Of a stretch of 64,000 nt of DNA, positions 1-9,199 are shown piece by piece. The notes under the pieces were generated by a model that was not told where the DNA came from, ran no database searches, and saw only the letters and a program-made list of their open reading frames with translations. Position 1 is the stretch's first letter. Each line of letters opens with the position of its first letter. Source of the stretch: Bdellovibrionia bacterium (lineage in GTDB: Bacteria > Bdellovibrionota > Bdellovibrionia > Bdellovibrionales > JAGQZY01); assembly GCA_030427805.1 (NCBI GenBank), contig JAUICP010000004.1:124001-188000 (forward strand). Reading direction: 5' to 3'. The position numbers and the translations under genes are program-made.

Positions 1-4
1 AACT

Positions 5-859
5 TCATATCGCTTCTCCAATACGTTGACTAGCCATTAGCGTCGAAAAGTGATTTTTTCTCGTCTCGCGGACTCGAAGTCCATAAAAAACTTCGGACGA
101 AAACTCCGGACGCAGGTAGTCTTCGAACTTCTGTAAGATAATCTCACCAGAAGTGTTTCCTAAAAATTCATTTAAAAATTTTCCGTGAAAAACTTTCACA
201 ATCTTTTCCTCAAGGAGCTTATTCAACTGCGGACGGCTAAATGCCATCCCTGTTACTGGGTCTACTGCTCCTTTTACACTCAACTCTACCTGGTACTCGT
301 GACCATGAACCTTAGAACATTTCATATAAAGTTCTTCGTTTTCTTCGTCACTCAAATCTGGGTTGTGATGCCTATGAAGACAAGAAATCAGGACTTTTTG
401 GGTCACAATACAGATTTCGTCCTCTCCGCCATACTCACACCAGAAGCGATCTCCTTCGTAGAGCCTAACACTATGAATATGAGTCTTTTTTGGCAAAAGT
501 AAAGTTTCAAGGGCCTTGTATATCTCAATACAAAGGTTCTCGGGTGTCGGAACCTTCTTGCCTTTAAAGACCGGAATATCCTCATTCAAGTACCTATGGT
601 CGTAAACATCAGTAACTTGCTTGAGACAGGCATCCAGAAACCCCAGGTCGCAAACCATTCCACTTTCTTGGTGAAACTCCCCGGTGACCTGAACCTCTAA
701 AATAAAATTATGACCAAAACCCGCTTCTACGTATAAATCTCCGTATATCTCGCGGTTTTTTTCAGGACTGAATTGGGAAACCTCATAAGTGTGGGCTGCG
801 CTGAAATGGCAACGGCGGCTGAGACTAATGCCTTTTACTGAATCCAAAAAGTTCGCCAT
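5..859 (-). CDS. Tandem-domain 6-pyruvoyl-tetrahydropterin synthase / QueD-like protein
   Basis: Two PTPS/QueD-type domains are fused in one 284-residue chain, about twice the usual single-domain length. Domain 1 (about 12-135) has FSAAH, a GFGHNF segment and YDHRYLN near residue 87, followed by PTPEN and a YEGDRF glutamate motif. Domain 2 (about 150-275) has CSKVHGHEY near residue 181 and RVRET near the end. Family members use three zinc histidines, a catalytic Cys and an Asp-His pair to make 6-carboxy- or 6-pyruvoyl-tetrahydropterin (queuosine or biopterin routes). Domain 1 lacks the Cys and one zinc His; domain 2 lacks the Asp-His pair. The gene stands alone at the left edge, with no other queuosine gene beside it. 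Family is clear; the exact reaction is inferred. Confidence 0.8.
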   Translation of the reverse strand: MANFLDSVKGISLSRRCHFSAAHTYEVSQFSPEKNREIYGDLYVEAGFGHNFILEVQVTGEFHQESGMVCDLGFLDACLKQVTDVYDHRYLNEDIPVFKGKKVPTPENLCIEIYKALETLLLPKKTHIHSVRLYEGDRFWCEYGGEDEICIVTQKVLISCLHRHHNPDLSDEENEELYMKCSKVHGHEYQVELSVKGAVDPVTGMAFSRPQLNKLLEEKIVKVFHGKFLNEFLGNTSGEIILQKFEDYLRPEFSSEVFYGLRVRETRKNHFSTLMASQRIGEAI

Positions 860-976
860 AGACTCCCTAACTTCAAAAGGTCGAACTCTAAATACCAGAG
901 CTCTAGGGCCTTGGCGACATATTAGGGGAAAAGAAAAGGGTGTTCAAGACTTTTTAAACACCCTCAGTCTTATTTG

Positions 977-3532
977 CTAGGCATGGTCTCTATTGAGACT
1001 CAAACTGGGTGAGCGGGATAGAATTCTCCGAGTCGCCAAATGGCCAACGAGTACAGAAAGCCCCGGCACGAGTAGTAAAATGAGGACAATAAAGCCCCAG
1101 GGGACATAGAAAATCCCGTTAAATAGAGCCAAGGACAAGCCGTAGGCGATAAGAAGACTGGTCACAACACCGATCAAACTGGATAAGCTCGCAATAATCA
1201 AAAATTCAATTCTCTGAATCTGATAAATACGGGCAAAGTCGCAACCCAAAACTTTTAAAAGGTTGAGGTCGGCTCCGCGCAAACTAATCTGATTTCTTGC
1301 AATACTATAAAGAACCGTAAGCCCAGCTAACAAGCAAAGGACGGCCATAAACTTTAAGGCCCAAGAAATGGTTTGAGCGATTTCAATAATTCTTTTAATA
1401 ACATTCGACACGTCGATAATAGAAATATTGGGAAATCGATCGACTATGGTCGCCTGTACTTCATTTATTTTTTCTTTGTCGAGATCTCCAATCGAGGCAA
1501 CAAAGGACTTTGGCGCTTCATCGAGAACACCCGGTTGAAATTGTATAAAGAAATTGGGTTGAAAAGAGGCCCAGTTAACCGATCGGAAATTTTTTATAAC
1601 CCCTTCTATCTCCACGCCCTGAATATCGAAACTGAGACGATCACCGATGGACCAGCCCAACCTGCGAGCAAAATCAATTTCTACAGAAATCCCCGGAAGA
1701 GCTCCCCCACTGGCATCATAGGCTGACTGGAAGGCTTCCCCCTTTACAAGTTTTTCAGATTCCGTAAAGTTAAGTCGATAGCTTAAATTATATCCCCGGT
1801 TACGAGAACGCCTTGCCCTTTCTTCTTCACGGGTCGTCACCTGACTCTCTTTCATGGACTTCTCAAAGGCTTCGCCATTGACTTTCATGATTCGGGCACG
1901 AACCAAAGGAGACGTTTGCTCCAACTGGGCTGACCTTTCTTTGAGAACTTGATTGAGGGGCCCCACTTGCTCTTCTTGAATATCAAAAAGAAATAGGTTT
2001 GGAAGCTTGAGTCCCATGGGGCGGTCCACTTCTTTAGAAAGGCCCGTCTCGATAATCTGCACAAAGCTCAACAGTAAAACACCCAGTGCTATGGCCACAA
2101 AACAGGTAAGACTGCTGACTGGACTTCGAACCATCCACTTAAGGGCAAAAGAAGGAGCAAACCTTTTTACGGGAGCCTTAGAAAGCAAATAGAGTAAGAA
2201 ATAACCAAAACCAAAACTCATTAACCCCGAAAGGCTAAAAAGAGCAAAAAACAGGGAACCAATTTTAATACTCTGTGACTGCCAAATAGAAAGTAAATAA
2301 TAAAGAAGAATGAATGGCGTGAACCACATTAAACTGGAAATACGAAACTGAAATTGCGGCTGGTAGGACTCTTGAAAAAGGGAGTTGGCATTTAAATCCT
2401 TGAGTCGGTCCATAAGTGGCAAACAAATAAACATAGAGCCAAGGACACCGAGGGCTAGAGCTGTCAGTATAATTTGCCAATCAAGTTTGAGATCGAGACT
2501 AAATGGTAACAAATCAAAACTAATTTGCTTCAGCAGAGGAAGAAGACCCGCTGACAGAATTAATGCTGGAAGTGCCGCAAAAAAACCGAGAAGAGCGAGC
2601 TGTAAGACATAAAGTCGTCTTGCTTGCTTGGATTCTAAACCGAGACTGACATAAATCGCGATATCTTTGATTTTTTCACTGAGATAATTTCTAAAAATAT
2701 AGGCTGCGCCAACGGCGGCGAGAAAGAGAGCGACCAGGGAAGCCAACCCGAGATAGTCGTTAAGATATTGAATAATTCTCGATGTGCGATTGGCAGAATC
2801 CCTATGGGTATAAACGCGAACTCCGGGCGCAGTTATTAATTCTGAAAGACGATCTTTGAGTTCTAAGGAGTCTGCTTCTATGGGGGCCCGAAGGAGATAA
2901 GAGTACCAGGCGGTACTCCCCTTTGAAATAAGGCCGGTCTCGTCAAAAAATTTCTCGCTTATATAAACCCGAGGGGCTAACACGCCTCCCGTTAAAGTGT
3001 TTCCTGAGTCTTTTTCAATGACATCAGTGATCTTATAACTGCTCTTTCCAATCTTGAGTTCATCACCAATTTCCGCGTTCAATTGCACAAGAATTTCCGG
3101 GTAAACCCAAATTTGCTTTTGCTCGTGAAATGCCGAAAGCTCCCCTGGTTTTTTAACACCGCCCTCGCGCAGTTCGAGTTCTCCATAAAAAGGGTAGAAA
3201 TTATCGACGACCCGCAGATTTACCAAACGCGACTTTGTCGCACTCGATGTCATGGAGTAAAGCTCTACCATAGAAGAGACTTCAAGCTTTTCTTTCTTAA
3301 CCACTTCATCGAGGATTTTCTTTTCATAATCCTCTAGGTCCCGTCGAGCGGAAATTCCCAAGTCTGCCCCTAAATAGGTTTTGGAGCGGGCTTCGATCGA
3401 TTGGGCGACTGAGGCTTTAAAGGCCTGCAAACTGATAAAGCCCATCATTCCAACCGATAAATTGAGAATAAAGAAAATGGTAAACTTACGATTGTTGCGC
3501 AACTCACGAAGAGCCCAGGATAAAAGTTTCAT
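977..3532 (-). CDS. ABC transporter permease, FtsX/YbbP type
   Basis: About 851 residues with an N-terminal membrane segment, a large periplasmic domain, several central helices, a second soluble domain and three C-terminal helices, the layout of YbbP-type permeases with two FtsX domains. The ORF track starts 21 residues earlier, but the ATG at 3532 (MKLLSWALRELRNN) overlaps the TGA of the upstream ATPase as ATGA, so I choose that start. The E. coli counterparts ybbA-ybbP adjoin tesA, as here. Probably moves or extracts a lipid or hydrophobic substrate at the inner membrane with the ATPase; the substrate is unknown. Confidence 0.85.
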   Translation of the reverse strand: MKLLSWALRELRNNRKFTIFFILNLSVGMMGFISLQAFKASVAQSIEARSKTYLGADLGISARRDLEDYEKKILDEVVKKEKLEVSSMVELYSMTSSATKSRLVNLRVVDNFYPFYGELELREGGVKKPGELSAFHEQKQIWVYPEILVQLNAEIGDELKIGKSSYKITDVIEKDSGNTLTGGVLAPRVYISEKFFDETGLISKGSTAWYSYLLRAPIEADSLELKDRLSELITAPGVRVYTHRDSANRTSRIIQYLNDYLGLASLVALFLAAVGAAYIFRNYLSEKIKDIAIYVSLGLESKQARRLYVLQLALLGFFAALPALILSAGLLPLLKQISFDLLPFSLDLKLDWQIILTALALGVLGSMFICLPLMDRLKDLNANSLFQESYQPQFQFRISSLMWFTPFILLYYLLSIWQSQSIKIGSLFFALFSLSGLMSFGFGYFLLYLLSKAPVKRFAPSFALKWMVRSPVSSLTCFVAIALGVLLLSFVQIIETGLSKEVDRPMGLKLPNLFLFDIQEEQVGPLNQVLKERSAQLEQTSPLVRARIMKVNGEAFEKSMKESQVTTREEERARRSRNRGYNLSYRLNFTESEKLVKGEAFQSAYDASGGALPGISVEIDFARRLGWSIGDRLSFDIQGVEIEGVIKNFRSVNWASFQPNFFIQFQPGVLDEAPKSFVASIGDLDKEKINEVQATIVDRFPNISIIDVSNVIKRIIEIAQTISWALKFMAVLCLLAGLTVLYSIARNQISLRGADLNLLKVLGCDFARIYQIQRIEFLIIASLSSLIGVVTSLLIAYGLSLALFNGIFYVPWGFIVLILLLVPGLSVLVGHLATRRILSRSPSLSLNRDHA

Positions 3533-4212
3533 AGACTCATTTGACCTTCGTGTTTCTGTAGGATCCCATCTCTGAGTTTTAGTTGCCGCCCACATCGAAG
3601 AGCCAACTGCTCGCTATGGGTGACTACGACCAGACTGAGTTGATTCTGCTTTGCCAGTTCAAAAAGTTGATTAATGACTTGCTCGCCGGTTTCGCGATCA
3701 AGATTTCCCGATGGTTCATCCGCTAAAAGAAGTTCTGGCTCTGTCATCATAGCTCGGGCAATGGCGACCCTCTGACACTCTCCCCCTGATAGCTGGTGGG
3801 TGAGGTGGTCCATGCGATGGCCTAGGCCAAGGCGTTCCAGTAAATTTTCTGCCTTCTTCTGTCCGCCTTCGATATCTAATATTTCAAAGGGCAGTTTCAC
3901 ATTCTCGATCGCTGTTAAATGCTTCATCAAATGAAACTGCTGAAAAACCAATCCAATGTTTTTACCGCGAAACCGAGTTAACTCTTCTTCTGATAGTTTC
4001 CCTAAATCTTGGCCGCTCACTTGAACGCTGCCACTGGTAGGGCGATCTAAACCGGCAAGTAAGGATAACAAGGTCGACTTTCCACTTCCAGATTGACCGA
4101 GAATGGCTACGCTCTCGCCCTTTTCAACTTCTAAATTTAAGCCTTTCAAAACGGAGATCTTTCTCTCGCCTTGTATAAAACTTTTCTTCAAGTCTTGAAC
4201 CTTTAAAATCAT
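3529..4212 (-). CDS. ABC transporter ATP-binding protein, LolD/YbbA type
   Basis: 227 residues, a single ABC nucleotide-binding domain. Walker A is GQSGSGKST (about 39-47), the Q-loop is VFQQFHLM, the signature is LSGGECQRVAIARA and Walker B is LLLADEPSGNLD, all intact. This subclass (LolD/MacB/YbbA) partners FtsX-like permeases. It overlaps the esterase upstream and the permease downstream by 4 bp each, so the three genes are translationally coupled. Energises the permease at 977-3532. Confidence 0.9.
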   Translation of the reverse strand: MILKVQDLKKSFIQGERKISVLKGLNLEVEKGESVAILGQSGSGKSTLLSLLAGLDRPTSGSVQVSGQDLGKLSEEELTRFRGKNIGLVFQQFHLMKHLTAIENVKLPFEILDIEGGQKKAENLLERLGLGHRMDHLTHQLSGGECQRVAIARAMMTEPELLLADEPSGNLDRETGEQVINQLFELAKQNQLSLVVVTHSEQLALRCGRQLKLRDGILQKHEGQMSL

Positions 4213-4847
4213 AAGTTTTCCTTTAGAAATTTGTAGAGAGTGTCGGCTATAACCTGGTGCCCTTCTTCGTTGGGGTGGATCCCATCTGGAAGATTGAGGT
4301 CCGCTTCTCCGCCAACGCCTTTGAGTAAAAATGGAATCAATTTCACTTTGTACTTTTTTGCAAGACGGGGAAATATTTTTTTAAAATTTTCGGTATACTC
4401 TTTACCGTAATTGGGAGGGATTTGCATACCCGCCAAAATCACGCGAACTCCTTTTTTCTGGGCAAATTGAATGGCCTGATCGAGATTCTTCTCAGTCGTT
4501 TTTAAGTCTGTCCCGCGAAGACCATCATTTCCTCCGAGGGCCAAAATCACCAATTGCGGTTTTGATTTTAAAACCCACTTGAGTCGGCTCAAAGCACTCG
4601 CCGTGGTTGATCCACCGATTCCGGAATTAACTATTTCAAGATTTGGATAGGAGTCTTCACGCATCTTCTTTTCAAGAAGGGCGGGAAAAGCATCAGACTT
4701 AGCCACTCCGTAACCCTCCGTAAGAGAGTCACCGAGAATGACGATCTTATCGATTTTTTGCGGAGCTGACTCTTGAGCGTCGATCGGCCCCGCTAAAATC
4801 ATTAAAAATATGACTAGGAAATGCTTTATCATTTGCACGCTAAGCAC
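4209..4847 (-). CDS. tesA: Periplasmic GDSL arylesterase/lysophospholipase (TesA-like)
   Basis: SGNH-hydrolase fold: block I GDSLTEGYG (Ser), block II Gly in NSGIGGST, block III GGNDGLRG (Asn) and block V DGIHPN (Asp, His), all present. An N-terminal hydrophobic signal peptide ends near PIDAQ. A GTG at 4847 lies 6 bases after GGGAG, so I keep it over the internal ATG five codons later, which has no spaced Shine-Dalgarno. Same-strand 4-bp overlap with the ABC ATPase; in E. coli tesA is divergent from ybbAP. Hydrolyses acyl esters or thioesters in the periplasm; the link to the transporter is inference from context. Confidence 0.85.
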   Translation of the reverse strand: MLSVQMIKHFLVIFLMILAGPIDAQESAPQKIDKIVILGDSLTEGYGVAKSDAFPALLEKKMREDSYPNLEIVNSGIGGSTTASALSRLKWVLKSKPQLVILALGGNDGLRGTDLKTTEKNLDQAIQFAQKKGVRVILAGMQIPPNYGKEYTENFKKIFPRLAKKYKVKLIPFLLKGVGGEADLNLPDGIHPNEEGHQVIADTLYKFLKENL

Positions 4848-4967
4848 AGAAAACTCCCAATTAAGTAAAATGGACCTCGACTTAAGATCTTTCTCTCCCC
4901 TATCTCGGACAGGGAAATTTAAATTATCTTACCCTTTAATTAGCTCTACTGGTATTCTCTATACAGC

Positions 4968-5498
4968 ATGTCTATGAGATTAATAGCGATTCTCGCTTTT
5001 TTACTAAGCTTTAACACAGCATGGGCTCAGAGCACGCCAGAGGACCCTAGAGGTTATGCCGTGGGAGCTGTCACGGGCTCATTTCTCCCCTTGGGAATTC
5101 TGGGAGTTAAGGACTTACTTCCACTTTGGGGCGTGCGCCTAGGCCACGGTTTTCGGCGAACACAATTCGAGTACGTTGCAACAGCAGCCCAAGCCAAGGG
5201 CGTTAGCTATTACCACGGCTATTTCAGCTTGCGAAATCCCGTCACTCTCCCCCAAGCCCTATTTATTGGCCACTGGTTCATCGGACTCGACTACCACACC
5301 TGGAAACGGAAACCGACGGCAATCTTCAAGATTCAATTTCCTTTTCGATATGCGACCGGCTGGCACATCGGATTTGGTGGTCGCATGCCAGTTACAGACA
5401 AGTTTAGCCTCAGGGGTGACTTTCGACTCGGATTTAGTCCAGGCCAACAACTCAATGTCTTATTGGGCTTTGAATACCTATGGCCTAGCCTGGACTGA
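4968..5498 (+). CDS. Predicted secreted outer-membrane-type protein, unknown function
   Basis: 176 residues. A signal peptide (MSMRLIAILAFLLSFNTAWAQ) is followed by glycine- and aromatic-rich stretches with alternating hydrophobic residues (GWHIGFGGRMPVTDKF, FRLGFSPGQQLNVLLGFEYLW) typical of a small outer-membrane beta-barrel ending in amphipathic strands. I recognise no named family. It lies alone, divergent from the esterase operon and upstream of the OmpA porin. The overlapping ORF 5176-5514 is a frame shadow. Confidence 0.6.
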   Translation: MSMRLIAILAFLLSFNTAWAQSTPEDPRGYAVGAVTGSFLPLGILGVKDLLPLWGVRLGHGFRRTQFEYVATAAQAKGVSYYHGYFSLRNPVTLPQALFIGHWFIGLDYHTWKRKPTAIFKIQFPFRYATGWHIGFGGRMPVTDKFSLRGDFRLGFSPGQQLNVLLGFEYLWPSLD

Positions 5499-5585
5499 GA
5501 GAAAATCCCATTAGAACGATTCCCAGAGAAAACTCACAGAAAAAATCCCCAAAAAAATGCCCTGAGAAAAAATCCATCGAAAAAG

Positions 5586-5609
5586 ACTTAGGACGAAACT
5601 TAGGACAAA
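5586..5609 (+). repeat. Tandem 12-bp repeat in an A-rich leader
   Basis: Two adjacent units, ACTTAGGACGAA and ACTTAGGACAAA, differ by one base. They end a 100-base stretch (about 5500-5610) that holds several imperfect AGAAAAAATCC-like copies between the small barrel gene and the OmpA gene. Could be a regulatory or mRNA leader element, or simple low-complexity sequence. Confidence 0.5.
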
Positions 5610-5676
5610 AGGCCTAGAGCGAAGTGACAGATGACCGAGCACGGGGGAGAATTAAAGAAAACAACCTCGGGCAGCA

Positions 5677-7092
5677 ATGATGAAACAACTTGTAAAAATA
5701 TCGATCCTCTCAGCTCTCTTCTTTTTTGCTTCTACGTCTCAAGCCAATGTTGTCGGAGCTGACACACAAAACTTCAACCCCATAACAAGCGGTGTTGATT
5801 TTGTGACAGTCCACTCTTCTGAAACCTTGCAGCCAGGGGTCATCAATGCCGGCTTGTTTTTTAATTACGCCATTAACTCTTTAGCCAACATTGAGGATGT
5901 GAGCACCCAATCGAGAGATGAAATTATTGATAGCTTAGTCTCTATGGATTTCAACTTAGGGGTCGGGCTTCTAAAAAATTGGGAAGTGGGCGTCAGTTTC
6001 CCTCAAGTATTAAGTCAGGATGTGGACAACCCTGCTTTTCGAGCACAATTTGCCGAAACCGGCTCCACCGAAGTTCGGGCCAATACGAAGTTTCGTTTTT
6101 GGGGAGATCGCGATGGCGGAGGTGCGGTTATTCTCTCGATGAATTACCCGCTCATTGATAACAACCCATTTACGGGAGAAGAACCGGGACCGACATTTAA
6201 TTTCCAATTTGCTCTCGACGGCACCATTGAAAGAGTGGCCATCGGTGCCAACGTCGGTTACCGCCTGCGCAACTCCGGGGAACGAGTGACGGGCTTTAAC
6301 AACATTGAACCCTTCCAAGATCAACTCATCGGATCATTAGCTGCCAGCTATTACATCACAGAAATTGACACAAAAATCATTGCCGAACTTTTTGGTGCGA
6401 TACCCACCCAAGAAACCGAGTTTGAGTCCGATCGCGATCTTTCTTCCCTCGAACTTCTCGTCGGCTTAAAGTACGACGTGCTCTCCAATCTCGCCCTTCA
6501 CGTAGGTGCGGGCACAGAAATCTATCAGGGAGCGGCTTCACCGGACTGGCGTGTTTACGGCGGCATCAACTACAACATCGGCCCTCTTTTTGGAATCGAA
6601 GAAGACACTGAACTTGTTGAGAGTATTGAAATCACACAAATGAATGCTGGAATCCCACCCGAAGAAAGCACGGAATACAAAGTGATTGATGCTGAAGGAA
6701 GTATTTTCGATCAGGAGCCAACGGCCCTTGTCGAAAACTTTGTGGCAAGAGACATTCTTTTTGAATTTGATAAGGATGTCGTTAAGCGCGAGTTTTTTCC
6801 GGCTCTGGCGAAACTTGCCAACTATCTTCTTAAGGGCGATGGCTTCAAAAAACTGATTATCACAGGACATACCGATTCGATCGGAAGCGATGCCTACAAT
6901 CAGGGGCTCAGTGAACGACGAGCCAAATCAGTTAAAAGACTCTTGTACTCGGTTTTAAAGACGAAGCGTCCGGATATTAAGCGCAAACAGATTCAGGCCG
7001 TCGGCAAAGGCGAACGCTTTCCGATTGCCGATAACGGCAACTACCAAGGTCGGCAACTCAATCGCCGCGTTGAATTTAGAATCTATCGCTAA
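5677..7092 (+). CDS. OmpA-family outer-membrane porin with peptidoglycan-binding domain
   Basis: 471 residues. A signal peptide (cleavage near STSQA) is followed by a region of about 290 residues with beta-barrel-like strands and then a C-terminal OmpA-like domain (about 355-470). The domain shows ILFEFDKDVV, LIITGHTDSIGSDAYNQ, LSERRAKSVK and NRRVEF, the conserved meso-DAP-binding core. The role is structural tethering of the outer membrane to peptidoglycan, possibly with porin function. A strong terminator follows. No frameshift or missing motif seen. Confidence 0.88.
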   Translation: MMKQLVKISILSALFFFASTSQANVVGADTQNFNPITSGVDFVTVHSSETLQPGVINAGLFFNYAINSLANIEDVSTQSRDEIIDSLVSMDFNLGVGLLKNWEVGVSFPQVLSQDVDNPAFRAQFAETGSTEVRANTKFRFWGDRDGGGAVILSMNYPLIDNNPFTGEEPGPTFNFQFALDGTIERVAIGANVGYRLRNSGERVTGFNNIEPFQDQLIGSLAASYYITEIDTKIIAELFGAIPTQETEFESDRDLSSLELLVGLKYDVLSNLALHVGAGTEIYQGAASPDWRVYGGINYNIGPLFGIEEDTELVESIEITQMNAGIPPEESTEYKVIDAEGSIFDQEPTALVENFVARDILFEFDKDVVKREFFPALAKLANYLLKGDGFKKLIITGHTDSIGSDAYNQGLSERRAKSVKRLLYSVLKTKRPDIKRKQIQAVGKGERFPIADNGNYQGRQLNRRVEFRIYR

Positions 7093-7119
7093 AATTATTC
7101 TGTGAAAAAGGCATAAAAA

Positions 7120-7147
7120 AAGCTGGCTCGAAGCCAGCTTTTTTTTA
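7120..7147 (+). terminator. Bidirectional rho-independent terminator after OmpA gene
   Basis: AGCTGGCT / AGCCAGCT stem of 8 bp with a CGA loop, preceded by seven A and followed by eight T. It lies between convergent genes (OmpA on plus, vWA lipoprotein on minus) and the A and T tracts suit both strands. Confidence 0.92.
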
Positions 7148-9199
7148 TTCAGGTCCGCCGATGACGAATCGTCCGCCGGGCATCTGATAATCGAGACCAT
7201 TTTCGTGGCAAACATTTTCGCCAATAAGAGGTCGGTAAACATATTGGGCCGTCGGCGGGCACGGAGAAGTTTCTTCTACGGGTCCTGGTTGAGGAGCTGG
7301 CACATGACCACCTTCTCTTCCACGAGCAGCATCGATTTCTTCTTGAATACACTCTTCAGGAGTATTGACTCGTCTCTCGGTTGATGGACAGACGTAGTAA
7401 ACAGAGTCTTCTCCTCGAACTCTCCATGTCGAACAGCTATTGATGACCACACCCACTTCGTCAGGGAGTCCAATTTGAACACCGGGAGTGAGCCTTAAGT
7501 AAGTTCCGTCAAATTGATTGCGGGTAAACATAATTTGACGCATGTTCGGACAGTTTTCATCAGCTGTATCAATAGACTGGCAATGTTCGCCGCCATGACC
7601 TTGAACATAAGGTGTATAACTATAGGCAGAGCGGGGCTCAAAAGTCGCTCCTTCTACCACGCGGTCCGGAGTTAACTGAAAATTCGTAACAAAATTGACG
7701 CTGTGGTGAACTTGCCTTCCCATGCGAACAAGGTCTTCGGTAAAGGCACCAGCAGCCCAAGCTTCATTAATATCAATGACCATACCTAGGTTGGTTTCAA
7801 AACCCTCTTGAACAAATTCGATATAACCTGTTCCACGCTCATTTTCACGATCGGCATCATTTTCAGCGTGAAGTCCGGCGCTATTCATATCTTTATAGAC
7901 AATAGCAGTGGCTAAAACAACTTTACCTTCAGCTCTTCGCATATCATCGATAACATCAATCACATTCTGGTAAGTCATACCACCACAGGTAAATTCATGG
8001 GCAAAGTCTTCGTAACTATAATTTTCATTATAACTGCGCCCACGCTGGGATAGTTCCTGGCCGGCGGTTCCGTTGTTATACCAATAGTCGTTAAGAGCAA
8101 ATAACTCGACACCCTGGCGTTGGTTTCCAGGAGTACAGATATCCGCTTCATCAGAGACAAACATTATATGAAGGGCGGCCCCTTCTCTAAAAAACTCACC
8201 ACTCTGCCTGTAACGATCCCGTTGACTAAGGAGTCCCATTAGAGAGGCTAGGCCCGCTTCACCACCATCGGCAAGCTGGTCACTCGGCACACCAGTTCGT
8301 TGTCCGTCGGGACCAACAGGCCCTAAGAGACGATCACTCAATTGTCGAATGATTTCTTGACGATTCATACCTGGCTCGAAAGCAATGGTGTTTCCAGAAG
8401 ATCCAGAAGGAATATAAAATTGACCATAGAGATTGGGTTCAACACTCAAGTCTCTCCCATCGGCCATGACCCTACCTGTATCGTCATAGAAACCATGACC
8501 GAGTAGGACACCGATTCTCACATTCATGTTTTCATCGATATTTTCTAGGTAGTTTTCGAAGCCCTCAGCAATGGCAGTCATTTCGGCAGTAATCGACGAT
8601 GAGCTATCTAATACAATGAGAACATCTAAATCGAGCGTGACTGCTTCGGATGGATGTTCAAACACATCTTTTTGACATTCGAGATTAGGAATATAATTAG
8701 TCTCTGTGACTCTACGAACTGGAACTGTCGGCGGACAGTAAGGACCTTCTACAGGAGCTGGCTGACAGGTATTATTACATTCGCAATCATCAAAGGCGCA
8801 GTCACTGTTCTCGCCCTCAAAGCCAACGGTGTTGCGGCCATCAGGTTGAGTTACTACAAGTGGACCTGCATCTGGAATCGTCGGATCCCTATCGTCTCTA
8901 ATAGTGATATCACCAGGCACGTAATCATCATCTGGAGTGTCATCGATATCATCATCTCGATCGGGAATGGGGGTTGGTTGCCTACGAGGGTTGATCACTT
9001 GATCATTGTCGGGCTGGGGGTCAGCTTGTTGCACAACGATTGTTGGATCAGCCGGCCCTTTTGGCTCAAGACGAGCTCTTTGACAGGCAGATAAAAGCAG
9101 AGCCGAAAGACTCAATCCCAGGATTCCGACACTGAAAAAACCAGTACCAGGTCCCATCATATTTGTGAATATTTTGACGGCCTTCATAAGCTCTCGCAT
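7145..9199 (-). CDS. Von Willebrand factor A domain lipoprotein
   Basis: About 684 residues. The ATG at 9199 is chosen over the track start at 9244 because GGAGG lies 8 bases upstream of it. Signal peptide with lipobox LLLSAC, then an Asp/Pro-rich linker of about 70 residues, a Cys cluster (CAFDDCECNNTC), and a vWA domain beginning DVLIVLDSSSS, the MIDAS DxSxS metal site. The C-terminal part carries several further Cys, likely disulphides. vWA domains bind proteins through a metal ion. A surface adhesion or assembly role is inference. No neighbour clarifies the partner. Confidence 0.82.
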   Translation of the reverse strand: MRELMKAVKIFTNMMGPGTGFFSVGILGLSLSALLLSACQRARLEPKGPADPTIVVQQADPQPDNDQVINPRRQPTPIPDRDDDIDDTPDDDYVPGDITIRDDRDPTIPDAGPLVVTQPDGRNTVGFEGENSDCAFDDCECNNTCQPAPVEGPYCPPTVPVRRVTETNYIPNLECQKDVFEHPSEAVTLDLDVLIVLDSSSSITAEMTAIAEGFENYLENIDENMNVRIGVLLGHGFYDDTGRVMADGRDLSVEPNLYGQFYIPSGSSGNTIAFEPGMNRQEIIRQLSDRLLGPVGPDGQRTGVPSDQLADGGEAGLASLMGLLSQRDRYRQSGEFFREGAALHIMFVSDEADICTPGNQRQGVELFALNDYWYNNGTAGQELSQRGRSYNENYSYEDFAHEFTCGGMTYQNVIDVIDDMRRAEGKVVLATAIVYKDMNSAGLHAENDADRENERGTGYIEFVQEGFETNLGMVIDINEAWAAGAFTEDLVRMGRQVHHSVNFVTNFQLTPDRVVEGATFEPRSAYSYTPYVQGHGGEHCQSIDTADENCPNMRQIMFTRNQFDGTYLRLTPGVQIGLPDEVGVVINSCSTWRVRGEDSVYYVCPSTERRVNTPEECIQEEIDAARGREGGHVPAPQPGPVEETSPCPPTAQYVYRPLIGENVCHENGLDYQMPGGRFVIGGPE

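Noticed and set aside
5176-5514. 112-residue ORF overlapping the small barrel gene
   Set aside because: Out-of-frame shadow. No Shine-Dalgarno or motif, whereas the 4968 frame has a signal peptide.
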